A stretch of DNA of 64,000 bases from Streptomyces sp. CB02959 (GCF_002803155.1 NZ_NNBP01000040.1:1-64000), one strand, 5' to 3'. Counted from the stretch's first letter, positions 51,480 through 60,641 are shown. Numbers and translations are program-made. The notes: generated by a model not told the origin, from the sequence alone.

Positions 51480-52289
51480 TCAGGTTCCGGCCAGCGGCAT
51501 CGCCGCGGCGACCAGCAGGCCCTTGGCGGCGGCCTGCTCCAGCGCCTGGCGCATCAGGTCCTCGCGCGGCTGGTGGCCGATGGTGCCCGAGGGGGCCGCG
51601 TACATCAGCACGGTCTTCTCCTTGTTGGCCGCGGTGCGCCAGCCGTCGGAGACGGCCAGCGGCTGGTGGGCCTGCCACCAGGCGGACTGGTTGCCGGTGG
51701 TGCCGGGCTGGAGCACGGCGTGCAGCTTGCCCATGGCCAGCAGCGCGGACCAGCCCTCGATCGGGGCGGGGCGCTGGTTCATGTCCGTCACCGGGGTGAA
51801 GCCGTGCTCCAGGAGGAGCGGCAGGAAGTCGTCGTCCAGGCTGGTCGAACCGGGGCGGGCGATCGGGCCGTTGGGCTCGACCACGAGGGCCGGGTGCAGC
51901 TCCTCCCTGATCAGCACCAGGCCGCAGGTGATGCCGAGGGTGGCCTGGCGGTCACTGGTGGGGATCGGGGCGGCCGGGGTACGGGCTGCGTCCTCGCCGG
52001 TGATGGAGCGCACGGCCCCGCGGAGCTGCTCCTCGGAGACCGGCACGACCTGCGAGGGGATGCACGTGGCGTGGGCGAACGCGAGCACCGCGGTCTCCTC
52101 GCCGACGAACAGGACGGTGCTGGTGCGCTCCTGCTCGCTGTTGCCGGGCGTCCGGCAGGACGTGCAGTCGTAGCTGCCGGGGGCGTCCTCTCCGGCCAGC
52201 AGCCGGTCGGCTTCTTCGTCGCCGATCTCGGCGCGAACGTCGTCGCTGACGTCGAGCATGCGCGGCACGGGTGGCTCCTCGATCTTCAT
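51480..52289 (-). CDS. Hypothetical protein with CxxC motif
   Basis: The 269-aa product is not recognised. It has an acidic N-terminal part (RMLDVSDDVRAEIGDEEADR), a YDCTSCRTPG motif with a Cys pair (about 54-57) that could bind metal, then mixed alpha/beta sequence with VLFVGEETAVLAFAHATCIP and GLVLIREELHPALVVEPNG. Late segments read EGWSALLAMGKLHAVLQPG and EDLMRQALEQAAAKGLLVAA. It has no signal peptide. ATG at 52289 (MKIEEPPVPRM) is listed; ATG at 52259 follows a GAGGAG too distant to be certain. It diverges from the Rpf-like gene. Confidence 0.7.
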   Translation of the reverse strand: MKIEEPPVPRMLDVSDDVRAEIGDEEADRLLAGEDAPGSYDCTSCRTPGNSEQERTSTVLFVGEETAVLAFAHATCIPSQVVPVSEEQLRGAVRSITGEDAARTPAAPIPTSDRQATLGITCGLVLIREELHPALVVEPNGPIARPGSTSLDDDFLPLLLEHGFTPVTDMNQRPAPIEGWSALLAMGKLHAVLQPGTTGNQSAWWQAHQPLAVSDGWRTAANKEKTVLMYAAPSGTIGHQPREDLMRQALEQAAAKGLLVAAAMPLAGT

Positions 52290-52555
52290 GAGCGGCTGCC
52301 GGGTGGTCTCCCGGCTCGTACAAGCACAACGGGCGACCCCCGGCAGAGTCACGCGCGGACGCGAACAGAATCGAACCACGCGGCGCACGGCGGGGAACCG
52401 GTGGAAAGCCGTCGTCCGGGCGGTCACACACTGCCAATTTCTGCGCAGAACCTGGCGCAGGTGGCCGCGTTTTGTACACCGGACGGGGTGGGGTCGTCCC
52501 CTGGAAGGGCGCGGCGTGCCGGTGCCCGGCGACCCGCTGCCTACCGTCACCGGCT

Positions 52556-53137
52556 ATGTCGGACATCTCTTCGGCGCCGCGGCGCCGCGTGGAATCCGTC
52601 GGGCTGCTCATCGCGGCGGCCGCCGCCCTGGTCCTGTGGCTGCCCGGCGGCGCCGTCGCCGACGGGTCACCGGGTGGGGACGGCGGCGGGGAGGACGGCG
52701 GTCGGTCGTCGTACGCCTGCGCCGACGACCAGTGGCCCTGGGGCTGCCTCGCCGAGTGCGAGAGCAGCGGCGACTGGCACATCAACACCGGCAACAGCTA
52801 CTACGGGGGCCTGCAGTTCTGGCAGCCCACGTGGGAGGCGTTCGGCGGCCTCAAGTACGCCAGGCGGGCCGACCTCGCCACCCGGGACGAGCAGATCGTG
52901 GTGGCGAAGCGGGTCCAGGCCGACCAGGGGTGGGGTGCCTGGCCCGAGTGCGCCCGGCGCTACGGCCTGCTCCAGAGCAGCCGCAACCACGTCGTCCGGC
53001 ACGGCGACACCCTCGTCGGGATCGCGCGCCGGCACCGCGTCAAGGGCGGCTGGCGGGCGCTGTACGACGCCAACCGGGAGGCCGTCGGGGAGTACCCGAA
53101 CGAACTGCGGATCGGCATCCGGCTGAGGCTGCGCTGA
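52556..53137 (+). CDS. Secreted Rpf-like transglycosylase with LysM domain
   Basis: The 193-aa product has a basic start, a hydrophobic helix VGLLIAAAAALVLWLPGGAVA (in parts VGLLIAAAAALVLW and LPGGAVA) and probable signal cleavage after AVA-DG. The resuscitation-promoting-factor domain reads WGCLAECESSGDWHINTG with the catalytic Glu, then YYGGLQFWQPTWEAFGG. A C-terminal LysM domain (HVVRHGDTLVGIARRHRV) binds peptidoglycan. It would cleave glycan strands during growth or spore germination. A TACCGT ten bases before the ATG and no Shine-Dalgarno suggest a leaderless or near-leaderless transcript. Confidence 0.9.
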   Translation: MSDISSAPRRRVESVGLLIAAAAALVLWLPGGAVADGSPGGDGGGEDGGRSSYACADDQWPWGCLAECESSGDWHINTGNSYYGGLQFWQPTWEAFGGLKYARRADLATRDEQIVVAKRVQADQGWGAWPECARRYGLLQSSRNHVVRHGDTLVGIARRHRVKGGWRALYDANREAVGEYPNELRIGIRLRLR

Positions 53138-53363
53138 CCCGCGGTCCACGACCGGGGCGCGGTGTGCCCACCCCGGAAGAGTTCCCGCCACGCCATACCG
53201 ATGCCCTAACTTTTTCGGCACGACTTGGCCAACACCCCCAACCTTGAAGGCCGTTTCGCGGTCTTACCTTTCAACAGCCGGAAACCGGGCGCCGCCAAGA
53301 GGGCGGCACCCGGACCGCGGGGGGACCAGGACGAGCGCGAGGGACCAGGGGACACGGGGACGG

Positions 53364-54635
53364 ATGCACATCTCATTCCTGCTTCACCATGCCTACGGCG
53401 TCGGGGAGACGGTCCGGGCGACCTTCAGCCTGGCGGACGCCCTGTCCGAACAGCACGACGTCGAGATCGTCTCCGTACTGCGGCACCGCGACGCCCCGGC
53501 GCTCGACCTCGGTCCCCGGGTCGCGCTGCGGCACCTCGTGGACCTCCGGGAGCACGGCCTGGCCGGCGACCGCACGGACCCGGCGCACGCCCGGCCCGCC
53601 CGGGTCTTCCCGGCCGCCGAGCCGCGCTTCGGCCAGTACAGCGAGCTCACCGACCACCGGATCGCCGCACACCTGCGCCGGACCGAGGCCGACGTGGTGG
53701 TCGGCACCCGGCCCGGCCTCACCGTGCACATCGCCCGGCAGACCCGCCGCGGACCGCTCCGGGTCGGGCAGGAGGGCCACTGCCTGGCCGCGCACAGCCG
53801 GGAGTTGCGGCTGGCGCTGCGCGGCGCCTACCCGCGGCTGGACGCACTGGTCACCGCCACCGAGGCGGACGCCCGCGCCCACCTGCGCCGGCTGCGGCTG
53901 CCCGGCGTCCGGGTCGCGGCGGTGCCCCGCGCGGTCCCCGCGCCGCGGCTGGCGCCCGCCGACGGCAGCGGCCGGTGGGTGGTGGCGGCCGGCCGGCTCA
54001 CCCGGGCCAAGCGCTACGACGTCCTCGTCCGGGCCTTCGCGGCGGTGGTCGCCGCCCGTCCAGAGTGGCGGCTGCGGATCTACGGCGGCGGGCCCGAGAA
54101 GCCCGCGCTGCGCGCCCTGATCGACGAACTCGGCCTGTACAACCACGTCTTCCTGATGGGCCCGGCCGCGCCCCTGGAGTCCGAGTGGGCCAAGGGCGCC
54201 CTCGCCGTGGACCCCGCCGGCCGGGAGCCCGCCGGCGCGGCCCTCGCCGAGGCGATGCGCTGCGGACTGCCCGTCGTCGCCACCGACTGCCCCTTCGGGC
54301 CGGGCGAACTCGTCGAGGACGGGGTCACCGGCCGGGTGGTGACCGCCGGGCACCCTCCGGCGCTGGCCGCGGCGCTGCTGGAGCTGATCGACGACACCGA
54401 CGCCCGGGCCCGGCTGGGTGCCACCGCGCTCGCCGCGTCCGCCCGCTTCGACCCGGCCGCGGTGGCCGGACGGCACGCCGCGCTCTTCGGGGAGCTGCTC
54501 GCCCGGCGGCGCGGCAGCGGACTGCGCGGCTCCCTGCACCGCGTGCGGGGAGCCCTGATCGGTGGTGCGTACGCCACCAAGCACGCGGCCGAGCACACCG
54601 CCCGCGCCGCGGTGAGAGGGGTGCGGACGGTATGA
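53364..54635 (+). CDS. GT4-family glycosyltransferase
   Basis: The 423-aa product begins MHISFLLHHAYGVGETVRAT, a GT-B N-terminal domain. The donor-binding part has VVAAGRLTRAKRYDVLVRAF (about 210), RLRIYGGGPEKPALRAL and EPAGAALAEAMRCGLPVVAT (about 290), where the usual E-x7-E pair can be recognised. It ends with a basic helix-rich tail of about 40 residues. It resembles glycosyltransferases that act on poly-hydroxylated or wall polymers, but the substrate is not visible. The next gene starts inside its stop (ATGA). Confidence 0.86.
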   Translation: MHISFLLHHAYGVGETVRATFSLADALSEQHDVEIVSVLRHRDAPALDLGPRVALRHLVDLREHGLAGDRTDPAHARPARVFPAAEPRFGQYSELTDHRIAAHLRRTEADVVVGTRPGLTVHIARQTRRGPLRVGQEGHCLAAHSRELRLALRGAYPRLDALVTATEADARAHLRRLRLPGVRVAAVPRAVPAPRLAPADGSGRWVVAAGRLTRAKRYDVLVRAFAAVVAARPEWRLRIYGGGPEKPALRALIDELGLYNHVFLMGPAAPLESEWAKGALAVDPAGREPAGAALAEAMRCGLPVVATDCPFGPGELVEDGVTGRVVTAGHPPALAAALLELIDDTDARARLGATALAASARFDPAAVAGRHAALFGELLARRRGSGLRGSLHRVRGALIGGAYATKHAAEHTARAAVRGVRTV

Positions 54636-55588
54636 ACGCGTCGACGCAGTCACCCGCGACCGGGTCCGGAGCGGCCGAGCGCCCGCGGCGGACCGCCGCG
54701 ACGGGAGGAGGGGCGCCGGTGCCCGTGGACCTGAAGGCCGACTGCATCGCTGACTCCGCGGGCGGCCTCACCTTCGACCTGAACGTCCCTCAGGGCACCG
54801 GCACCACCTGGAGCGCGGCGCTGGTGCTGCGGCTGCGGGCCGGCGCCGACGACCCGGGCACCGCCGACGGCACCGACGGGACCGACGGCACCGACGACGA
54901 CGAGGTGCGGTTGCCGCTCGGGCCCAACGGCCCCGGCCGGCTGCGCGCGGTGCTGCCCAGCACCGTCGCACTGGCCGAGGGCCGTTGGCACGCCTACGCC
55001 GATCTCGGGGACGGCGCCGACCCGCGCCGGCTGCTGCCCGGCGTCAACGACCTGCGGTCGCTGGTGGACCGCCGCCCGCTGGCCGGCATCGGCCGGCTCG
55101 GGGTGCGCATCCCCTACGCCACCAAGCTGGGCAACCTCGCGCTGCGCAGCTGGCTGCGCGGGCCGCACGCCGAGGCCGGCGACATCCTCGTCGCCCCCGA
55201 GGGCATCACCGTCACCGGCCGCCTCTACGGGGCGAGCCCGACGGCCGGCGCTCACGCGGAGGCCCGCGCCCGCCGCGCCGGCCAGGGCCCGGTCGCGGTC
55301 CCCCTGACCGTCGACGGCCCGGACTTCCGCTTCACCCTCCCCTGCGGGGAGTTGGCCGCCTGCTGGCGGCACGGCAGCGAGCCCTGGGACCTGTGGCTGT
55401 GCCCCGCCGCGGGCGTGCCGCCGGTCCGGATCGCCCGGCTGCTGGACGACGTCCCGGAGAAGGAGCAGGTGTTCAGCTATCCGGCGCTGCCGGTGCCGGC
55501 GGCGGACCGGGAACTCCGGATCGGCCCGTATTACACGCTCGACAACGACCTGGCCGTACGGGTCACCGGTCCGGCCGGCCGGGAGTAG
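54632..55588 (+). CDS. Unrecognised protein coupled to the GT4 glycosyltransferase
   Basis: The 318-aa product was not assigned to a family. It is rich in beta-strand patterns (PVPVDLKADCIADSAGGLTF, LRIGPYYTLDNDLAVRV) and has a short acidic GTDGTDGTDDDE repeat (about 83-94). A central segment reads LAGIGRLGVRIPYATKLGN. There is no signal peptide or membrane helix. Translational coupling to the glycosyltransferase suggests joint action on the same polymer or precursor. It converges on ctaD. Confidence 0.75.
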   Translation: MNASTQSPATGSGAAERPRRTAATGGGAPVPVDLKADCIADSAGGLTFDLNVPQGTGTTWSAALVLRLRAGADDPGTADGTDGTDGTDDDEVRLPLGPNGPGRLRAVLPSTVALAEGRWHAYADLGDGADPRRLLPGVNDLRSLVDRRPLAGIGRLGVRIPYATKLGNLALRSWLRGPHAEAGDILVAPEGITVTGRLYGASPTAGAHAEARARRAGQGPVAVPLTVDGPDFRFTLPCGELAACWRHGSEPWDLWLCPAAGVPPVRIARLLDDVPEKEQVFSYPALPVPAADRELRIGPYYTLDNDLAVRVTGPAGRE

Positions 55589-55609
55589 GGGCGGTTCTCG
55601 GCACCGGGG

Positions 55610-55629
55610 TCCGGCGGGGCTCCGCCGGA
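55610..55629. terminator. Short hairpin between converging genes before ctaD
   Basis: An 8-bp stem TCCGGCGG / CCGCCGGA (55610-55617 with 55622-55629) with a 4-nt loop lies in the 48-bp gap between two stops. Confidence 0.45.
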
Positions 55630-55636
55630 GACGGGG

Positions 55637-57316
55637 TCAGGTCCCGAGTTTCCCGGGCGTCGGGATGGTGGTGGGGCGCTCGGTCATCTCCGGGTGGTGC
55701 AGGTCGAAGGCCGGGGACTCGGAGCGGATCCGGGGCAGGGTGGCGAAGTTGTGGCGCGGCGGCGGGCAGGAGGTGGCCCACTCCAGGGAGCGGCCGAAGC
55801 CCCAGGGGTCGTCCACGGTGACCCGGGCTCCGTACTGCCGGGTCCGCCAGACGTTGTAGAGGAAGGGCAGTGTGGAGGCGCCGAGCAGAAAGGCGCCGAT
55901 GGTGGAGACGGTGTTCAGCGCGGTGAAGCCGTCGGCGGCCAGGTAGTCGGCGTAGCGGCGCGGCATGCCCGCCGCGCCCAGCCAGTGCTGGACGAGGAAG
56001 GTGGTGTGGAAGCCGACGAAGAGCAGCCAGAAGTGGATCTTCCCCAGTCGCTCGTCGAGCAGTTTGCCGGTGAACTTCGGCCACCAGAAGTAGAAGCCCC
56101 CGAAGGTCGCGAAGGTCACCGTGCCGAAGACCACGTAGTGGAAGTGGCCGACGACGAAATAGGTGTCGGTGACGTGGAAGTCCAGCGGTGGGGAGGCCAG
56201 GATGACGCCGGTGAGCCCGCCGAACAGGAAGCTCACCAGGAACCCCACCGACCACAGCATCGGGGTTTCGAACGACACCGAGCCGTGCCACATCGTCCCG
56301 ATCCAGTTGAAGAACTTCACCCCGGTCGGCACCGCGATCAGGAACGACAGCAGCGAGAAGAACGGCAGCAGCACCGCCCCGGTGGCGAACATGTGATGCG
56401 CCCAGACCATCGCCGACAGCGCCGTGATGGCCATCGTCGCGCCGATCAGCGTCACGTATCCGAAGATCGGCTTGCGGGAGAAGACCGGGATGATCTCGGT
56501 GATGATGCCGAAGAACGGCAGCGCGATGATGTAGACCTCGGGGTGGCCGAAGAACCAGAACAGGTGCTGCCACAGCAGCGCCCCGCCGAAGCGGGCGTCG
56601 AAGACCACCGCGCCGAACTTCCGGTCCGCCTCCAGCACCAGCAGGGCCGCGGCCAGCACCGGGAACGCCATCAGCACCAGGACCGAGGTGAACAGGATGT
56701 TCCAGGTGAACACCGGCATCCGGAACATCGTCATGCCCGGTGCCCGCATGGCGATGATGGTGGCGAGGAAGTTGACCGCGCCGAGGATGGTGCCGAAACC
56801 GGAGAGCGCCAACCCCATGATCCACAGGTCGGCGCCGATGCCGGGCATCCGCACCATGGAGTTGAGCGGGGCGTACGCGGTCCACCCGTAGGAGGGGGCG
56901 CCCTCGGGGGTGAGGAGGCTGCCCAGCACCATCAGGCCGCCGAAGAGGTAGAACCAGTACGAGAGCATGTTCAGCCGCGGGAAGGCGACGTCGGGGGCGC
57001 CGATCTGGAGCGGCATGATCTCGTTGGCGAAGCCGGCGAAGGCCGGGGTGGCGAAGAGCAGCAGCATGATCGTGCCGTGCAGGGTCACCGCCTGGTTGAA
57101 CCGGTCGGCGCTGACCAACTGGAGTCCGGGGCGGGCCAACTCGGCGCGCATCAGCAGCGCCAGCATTCCGGCCACGAGGAAGAACCCGAACGACGTGATC
57201 AGGTAGAGGTGCCCGATCTTCTTGTGGTCGGTGGTCGAGAGCCAGTCCGCCAGCACCGCCCCGCGACGTCGTGCCCGGCGCGGCCGGACGCTCTCCGGGG
57301 AGATCTCGCTGACCAT
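55637..57316 (-). CDS. ctaD: Cytochrome c oxidase subunit I
   Basis: The 559-aa product is the catalytic subunit of an aa3-type terminal oxidase with twelve expected helices. Heme and copper ligands are visible: TLHGTIMLLLF for the heme a His, LFWFFGHPEVYIIALP with the CuB His and cross-linked Tyr, VWAHHMFATG with the CuB His pair, and VVGHFHYVVFG with the two heme ligands. The start MVSEISPESV has GAGGTG six bases upstream; ATG at 57358 lacks a site. No ctaC, ctaE or qcr genes are nearby, so it is a separate copy. Confidence 0.94.
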   Translation of the reverse strand: MVSEISPESVRPRRARRRGAVLADWLSTTDHKKIGHLYLITSFGFFLVAGMLALLMRAELARPGLQLVSADRFNQAVTLHGTIMLLLFATPAFAGFANEIMPLQIGAPDVAFPRLNMLSYWFYLFGGLMVLGSLLTPEGAPSYGWTAYAPLNSMVRMPGIGADLWIMGLALSGFGTILGAVNFLATIIAMRAPGMTMFRMPVFTWNILFTSVLVLMAFPVLAAALLVLEADRKFGAVVFDARFGGALLWQHLFWFFGHPEVYIIALPFFGIITEIIPVFSRKPIFGYVTLIGATMAITALSAMVWAHHMFATGAVLLPFFSLLSFLIAVPTGVKFFNWIGTMWHGSVSFETPMLWSVGFLVSFLFGGLTGVILASPPLDFHVTDTYFVVGHFHYVVFGTVTFATFGGFYFWWPKFTGKLLDERLGKIHFWLLFVGFHTTFLVQHWLGAAGMPRRYADYLAADGFTALNTVSTIGAFLLGASTLPFLYNVWRTRQYGARVTVDDPWGFGRSLEWATSCPPPRHNFATLPRIRSESPAFDLHHPEMTERPTTIPTPGKLGT

Positions 57317-57792
57317 CGGCTCCACCTCGCTGGCGGGGGTGTATCGGTGCCCGGTCATGATGCTCGGGCGGGGGACGCAGAGCGAGGGGGCGCTCCGGTC
57401 CGTTCCGGTGGGATCGGCCCGGCGTGGTCGGGCATCCGGGGCGATGTGCGGGAAATGTGTGTGGAATGTGTCTCGTTGGTCAATTCCACGACGGCCGGAA
57501 AAGGATGTCGGGTAAGGGGAATCCGGGGCGGTTGGACGATTAATTCCGGCATGCTGTCCGGCCTTGTCCGAAGTGGCGGCACGTCCTTCCACGTGTGATC
57601 AAGGGGGAATTCCGGCCGCTTTGTTTTCCACCCGGATGCGGGGGTGTGCGGCGCGTAAGGGTGAGGGTGGTTCCGGCAATCGCAGGAGCGTTCGTTGTGA
57701 CAGAAGCGTGACCAATGGGGGACCGGTGGGTCACGGCGGTGTGCGACGGGCGGCCCTTCCGTGCGCCGCCGCGGGCACCTACGGTGGCTGCC
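57317..57792. other. Divergent intergenic region, ctaD / I78 inhibitor
   Basis: The 476 bp hold no convincing gene. The part around 57450-57620 is A/T-richer than average (GATTAATTCC, TTTGTTTTCC), as expected for promoters. No operator was recognised. Confidence 0.5.
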
Positions 57793-58011
57793 ATGGCACC
57801 GAACCTTCCCGGCGACACACCGGACATCCAGGACGACCCCGAGGCGTACGTCGGCCTCTCCCAGAAGGCCGCGGAGGAGCAGGCCCGGGACCGGGGCTGG
57901 ACCACCGTCCGGTCGGTCCCGCCGGGCGCGATGATCACCATGGAGTACCTCGTCGGCCGGATCAATTTCGAGGTGAAGGACGGCGCGGTGGCGCGCAGCT
58001 GGGTGGGCTGA
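57793..58011 (+). CDS. I78 family peptidase inhibitor
   Basis: The 72-aa product matches small I78 inhibitors of subtilisin-like proteases: YVGLSQKAAEEQARDRGW at the start, then VPPGAMITMEYLVGRINFEV with the typical D/EY-x-x-x-R-x-N pattern, and a C-terminal Gly. There is no signal peptide, so it would act inside the cell. The ATG follows GGTGGCTGCC. It is followed by a strong bidirectional terminator and is probably monocistronic. Confidence 0.85.
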   Translation: MAPNLPGDTPDIQDDPEAYVGLSQKAAEEQARDRGWTTVRSVPPGAMITMEYLVGRINFEVKDGAVARSWVG

Positions 58012-58044
58012 CGGGCCGCTGGCCCGGCGCCTCCGGCCGGCACG

Positions 58045-58088
58045 ACGAAGGCCCCGGCCGCTCCAGACGGAGCGGCCGGGGCCTTCGT
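58045..58088. terminator. Bidirectional terminator between I78 and PAP2 genes
   Basis: A perfect 20-bp stem (58045-58064 with 58069-58088) with an AGAC tetraloop lies between converging genes. It is one of the longest perfect hairpins in the window. Confidence 0.9.
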
Positions 58089-58131
58089 GCGGGGCGGCGG
58101 GGGTGCGTACCGGGTCCGCCGCCGTGGTCGG

Positions 58132-59169
58132 TCAGCCGGTGCCGTTGCGGGGGCGGCCGGAGGCCGGGCCGAACGGTGCGGCACCGCGCGGGACGCGGTC
58201 CGCGTGCGGCGGCCGGCGGCTGCCCGTCGGGGTGACCGGGGTGCGTTCGGCGCGGGAGGTGTGCGGGCGCGGCGGGTGGTGCGGCCAGCCCTCCGGGGCG
58301 TGCGCGGCGCGGCCGCCGGTGGCGGCCCCGACCGCCTCGCGGACCAGGACGTCCCCGTCCGGGGCGATCCGCTGCCGGGAGACCTCGGAGGCCAGCGCGC
58401 CGGCCGGCAGCGGGCCGCGCAGCGAATCGGGCCGCAGGCGCAGCCACAGTCGCAGCAGGATGCCCATGAGCCGGTCCTCGACCCAGGTGATGCCGGGCTC
58501 CAGCCACGGCATCGCCAGCAGCACCAGCAGGCCCGCGGCCCAGCCCAGCAGGACGTCGCTGACCCAGTGCGTACCGAGGTAGACGGTGGTCATCCCGACG
58601 CCCAGCGCGCCCAGCGCGGCGATCACCGACAGGGTGCGGCGGCGCAGCGGGGTGGTCGCCAGGTAGGCCAGTACGCCCCAGGTGACGACGGCGTTGGCGG
58701 TGTGGCCGGAGGGGAATATGTCGCCGCCGAGCCACATCTCGTTGGAGCCGACCACCGTCGCGTAGTGCGGGCCGAGGCGGCCCATCCCGAGCTTGGCGGC
58801 GCCGACGGTGAGGTTCAGCAGCAGCAGCGAGGCCCCGAGCACCAGCAGCGGGTGGAGGTTGCGCTGGCGCCAGCAGCGCCAGCCCAGCCAGGCGGCCACC
58901 GCCACCGCGGTCGGGCCACGCTGCCCCAGCACGACGAAGTAGTCGAGGAAGGCATGGATCTCCGGCCACTGCTTGTACGGCCGGAAGAGCATGAGCTGCC
59001 AGTCGAGGGTGACCAGGGAGGTGTCGGCCAGCACCCCGGCGACGATCGCCGCGTACACCGCCAGCGTGCCCCAGAACAGCCACAGGCGGGTCCGGGTCAT
59101 GCGCGGCGGTCTGACGCGATCGGTCGGGAGGCGCTCCTCCATCTGGTCGAGCTTGTCATCGGTACGCAC
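58132..59169 (-). CDS. PAP2-family membrane phosphatase
   Basis: The 345-aa product has six probable membrane helices. The PAP2 motifs are AKLGMGRLGPHY (usual K-x6-RP, with RP altered to GP), FPSGHTANAV and YLGTHWVSDVLLGW with the catalytic His and Asp. The C-terminal 110 residues are a disordered Pro/Arg-rich cytosolic tail. It probably removes phosphate from a lipid phosphate or polyprenyl diphosphate. GTG at 59169 has no good Shine-Dalgarno. Confidence 0.87.
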   Translation of the reverse strand: MRTDDKLDQMEERLPTDRVRPPRMTRTRLWLFWGTLAVYAAIVAGVLADTSLVTLDWQLMLFRPYKQWPEIHAFLDYFVVLGQRGPTAVAVAAWLGWRCWRQRNLHPLLVLGASLLLLNLTVGAAKLGMGRLGPHYATVVGSNEMWLGGDIFPSGHTANAVVTWGVLAYLATTPLRRRTLSVIAALGALGVGMTTVYLGTHWVSDVLLGWAAGLLVLLAMPWLEPGITWVEDRLMGILLRLWLRLRPDSLRGPLPAGALASEVSRQRIAPDGDVLVREAVGAATGGRAAHAPEGWPHHPPRPHTSRAERTPVTPTGSRRPPHADRVPRGAAPFGPASGRPRNGTG

Positions 59170-59434
59170 TCAAACGACGTTACCGCGTGTGATGTATGCA
59201 CTTGGTCAAACCGTGCGCTTTGTAATGACGATGTGATGTGGAATGGGTCTCAATCCGGGCCGGGTTCCCAGGATTTCGAAGGGAATTTCCCGGGTACTGG
59301 ATTCTGTTCCAGCCATCCGCGTGTCGCCGTCATAGGTGCTTATCTGTTTTTCGTCGGCGGAGTTTATCCGTCATTCGCACGGGTGCCGTGGCGCGTTTTC
59401 CTCGGGAGGGCGATTACGGAGCGGGATCTTCCGG

Positions 59435-60628
59435 TCACGGCGGGCCCGAGCCGTTCAGCCAGAACGCGCCGTAGACCGCCGAGCCGACCGCCACCACCCC
59501 GATGACCAGCCACGCCCACACCGGGCGCCATCTGGCCAGCCCCGCCGCGAGCGGCAGGAACAGTGGGAAGGCGGGCATCATCAGGCGCGGTTTCGACCCG
59601 AAGTAGCCCTTGGCGGTGAGCGCGATCAGCAGCACCGTCCCGCCGTAGACGGCCAAGGGCAGCGGCTGGCCCTTCCGCACGCCGTGCACGTACAGCCAGA
59701 CGACCAGCGCGACGCCGATCAGCAGGCCGAGGCCGGCGGCGAACGCGGGCCCGGTGAGCTGGTGCCAGACAAACGTGCCGAAGGCGATCCCGCCGTCGAA
59801 GCCGTTGTGCCAACCGGCCTGGACGTCCAGGTAGCCGGTGAGCGAACCCTGCCGGGCGGCGACCCACAGGACGTATCCGCCCCAGCCGAGCGGTGCCAGC
59901 GCGACGCCGAGCAGCATCCGCCGGTGCCGGCCGTGGAGGAAGGCGCGCGGCCGGACCCCGCCGGCCCGCTCGTTCGCCACCGTCACCGCCGCGGTGATCC
60001 ACACCGCGGCGACCACCGCGGCGCCCACCGGCCGGGTCAGTCCGGCCAGCGACGCCAGGGCGCCGGCCCACACCCAGCGTCCGGTGAGCACGCAGTAGAC
60101 GCCCCACGCCGCGAGGGCGGTGAACAGCGACTCCGAGTACGCCATCGACTGGACGATGCCGACCGGCAGCGCGGCCCACAGTGCGGCGAGCAGTACCCCG
60201 GCCCGCGGCCCGTGCAGCCGCTCCCCGGTGGCGTACAGCGCCCAGGCCGCGGCGAGCGACGCCAGCCAGGCCACCGCCATTCCGGCGTCCGCCGCGGAGA
60301 GCGGGGTCAGTGCCGACAGGCCCCGCTCCAGCCAGGGCAGCAGTGGGAAGAACGCCAGGTTGGAGTGGACGTCGCCGTTGGCCAGGTGGACGGTGTAGCC
60401 GTAGCCCTGCTCGGCGACCCGGGTGTACCAGAGGGAGTCCCAGCGGGCGGTCAGCAGGGTGTGCCAGTCCTTGCCGTCGGCCGCCGACCAGACCATGAGG
60501 ACGATCAGACCCCACAGCCGGATCGCCGCGTACGCCGCCAGACCGGGGGCGGCGCGGCGCAGCGCGGCACGGACGGCGGGCGGACACAGGGTCCGGCCGG
60601 GTGCGGCGGTGGAGGCAAGATCGTTCAC
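59435..60628 (-). CDS. PIG-V/GT39-like integral membrane glycosyltransferase
   Basis: The 397-aa product has about ten to twelve membrane helices and an extracytoplasmic loop with ARWDSLWYTRVAEQGYGY (about 62-79), the RWD-x-x-WY pattern typical of dolichyl-phosphate-sugar-dependent mannosyltransferases related to PIG-V. LAFFPLLPWLERGLS and GLTRPVGAAV follow. It is likely to transfer mannose from polyprenyl-phosphate-mannose to an exported acceptor. GTG start; a GATAAT seven bases upstream suggests a leaderless transcript. Confidence 0.82.
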   Translation of the reverse strand: MNDLASTAAPGRTLCPPAVRAALRRAAPGLAAYAAIRLWGLIVLMVWSAADGKDWHTLLTARWDSLWYTRVAEQGYGYTVHLANGDVHSNLAFFPLLPWLERGLSALTPLSAADAGMAVAWLASLAAAWALYATGERLHGPRAGVLLAALWAALPVGIVQSMAYSESLFTALAAWGVYCVLTGRWVWAGALASLAGLTRPVGAAVVAAVWITAAVTVANERAGGVRPRAFLHGRHRRMLLGVALAPLGWGGYVLWVAARQGSLTGYLDVQAGWHNGFDGGIAFGTFVWHQLTGPAFAAGLGLLIGVALVVWLYVHGVRKGQPLPLAVYGGTVLLIALTAKGYFGSKPRLMMPAFPLFLPLAAGLARWRPVWAWLVIGVVAVGSAVYGAFWLNGSGPP

Positions 60629-60635
60629 CCAGTCG

Positions 60636-60641
60636 ATTATC
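60636..60641 (-). promoter_or_regulatory. Candidate -10 of leaderless membrane glycosyltransferase mRNA
   Basis: The minus strand reads GATAAT seven bases before the GTG, so transcription would start at or next to the first codon. No TTGACA-like hexamer is seen at the right distance. Confidence 0.4.

Noticed and set aside
51365..51480. B12-riboswitch-like or tRNA-like segment with GGGTGCAATCCC
   Set aside because: The GGTGCAA-TCC resemblance is short by one base, the usual core following it is absent, no tRNA cloverleaf can be completed, and no plus-strand gene follows for about 1 kb. A gene-end hairpin explains it better.
52290..52555. Possible c-di-AMP (ydaO-type) riboswitch upstream of the Rpf-like gene
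   Set aside because: Such elements are known before muralytic genes in Streptomyces, but no conserved core was found, and a -10-like hexamer lies only ten bases before the ATG, leaving no room for a leader.
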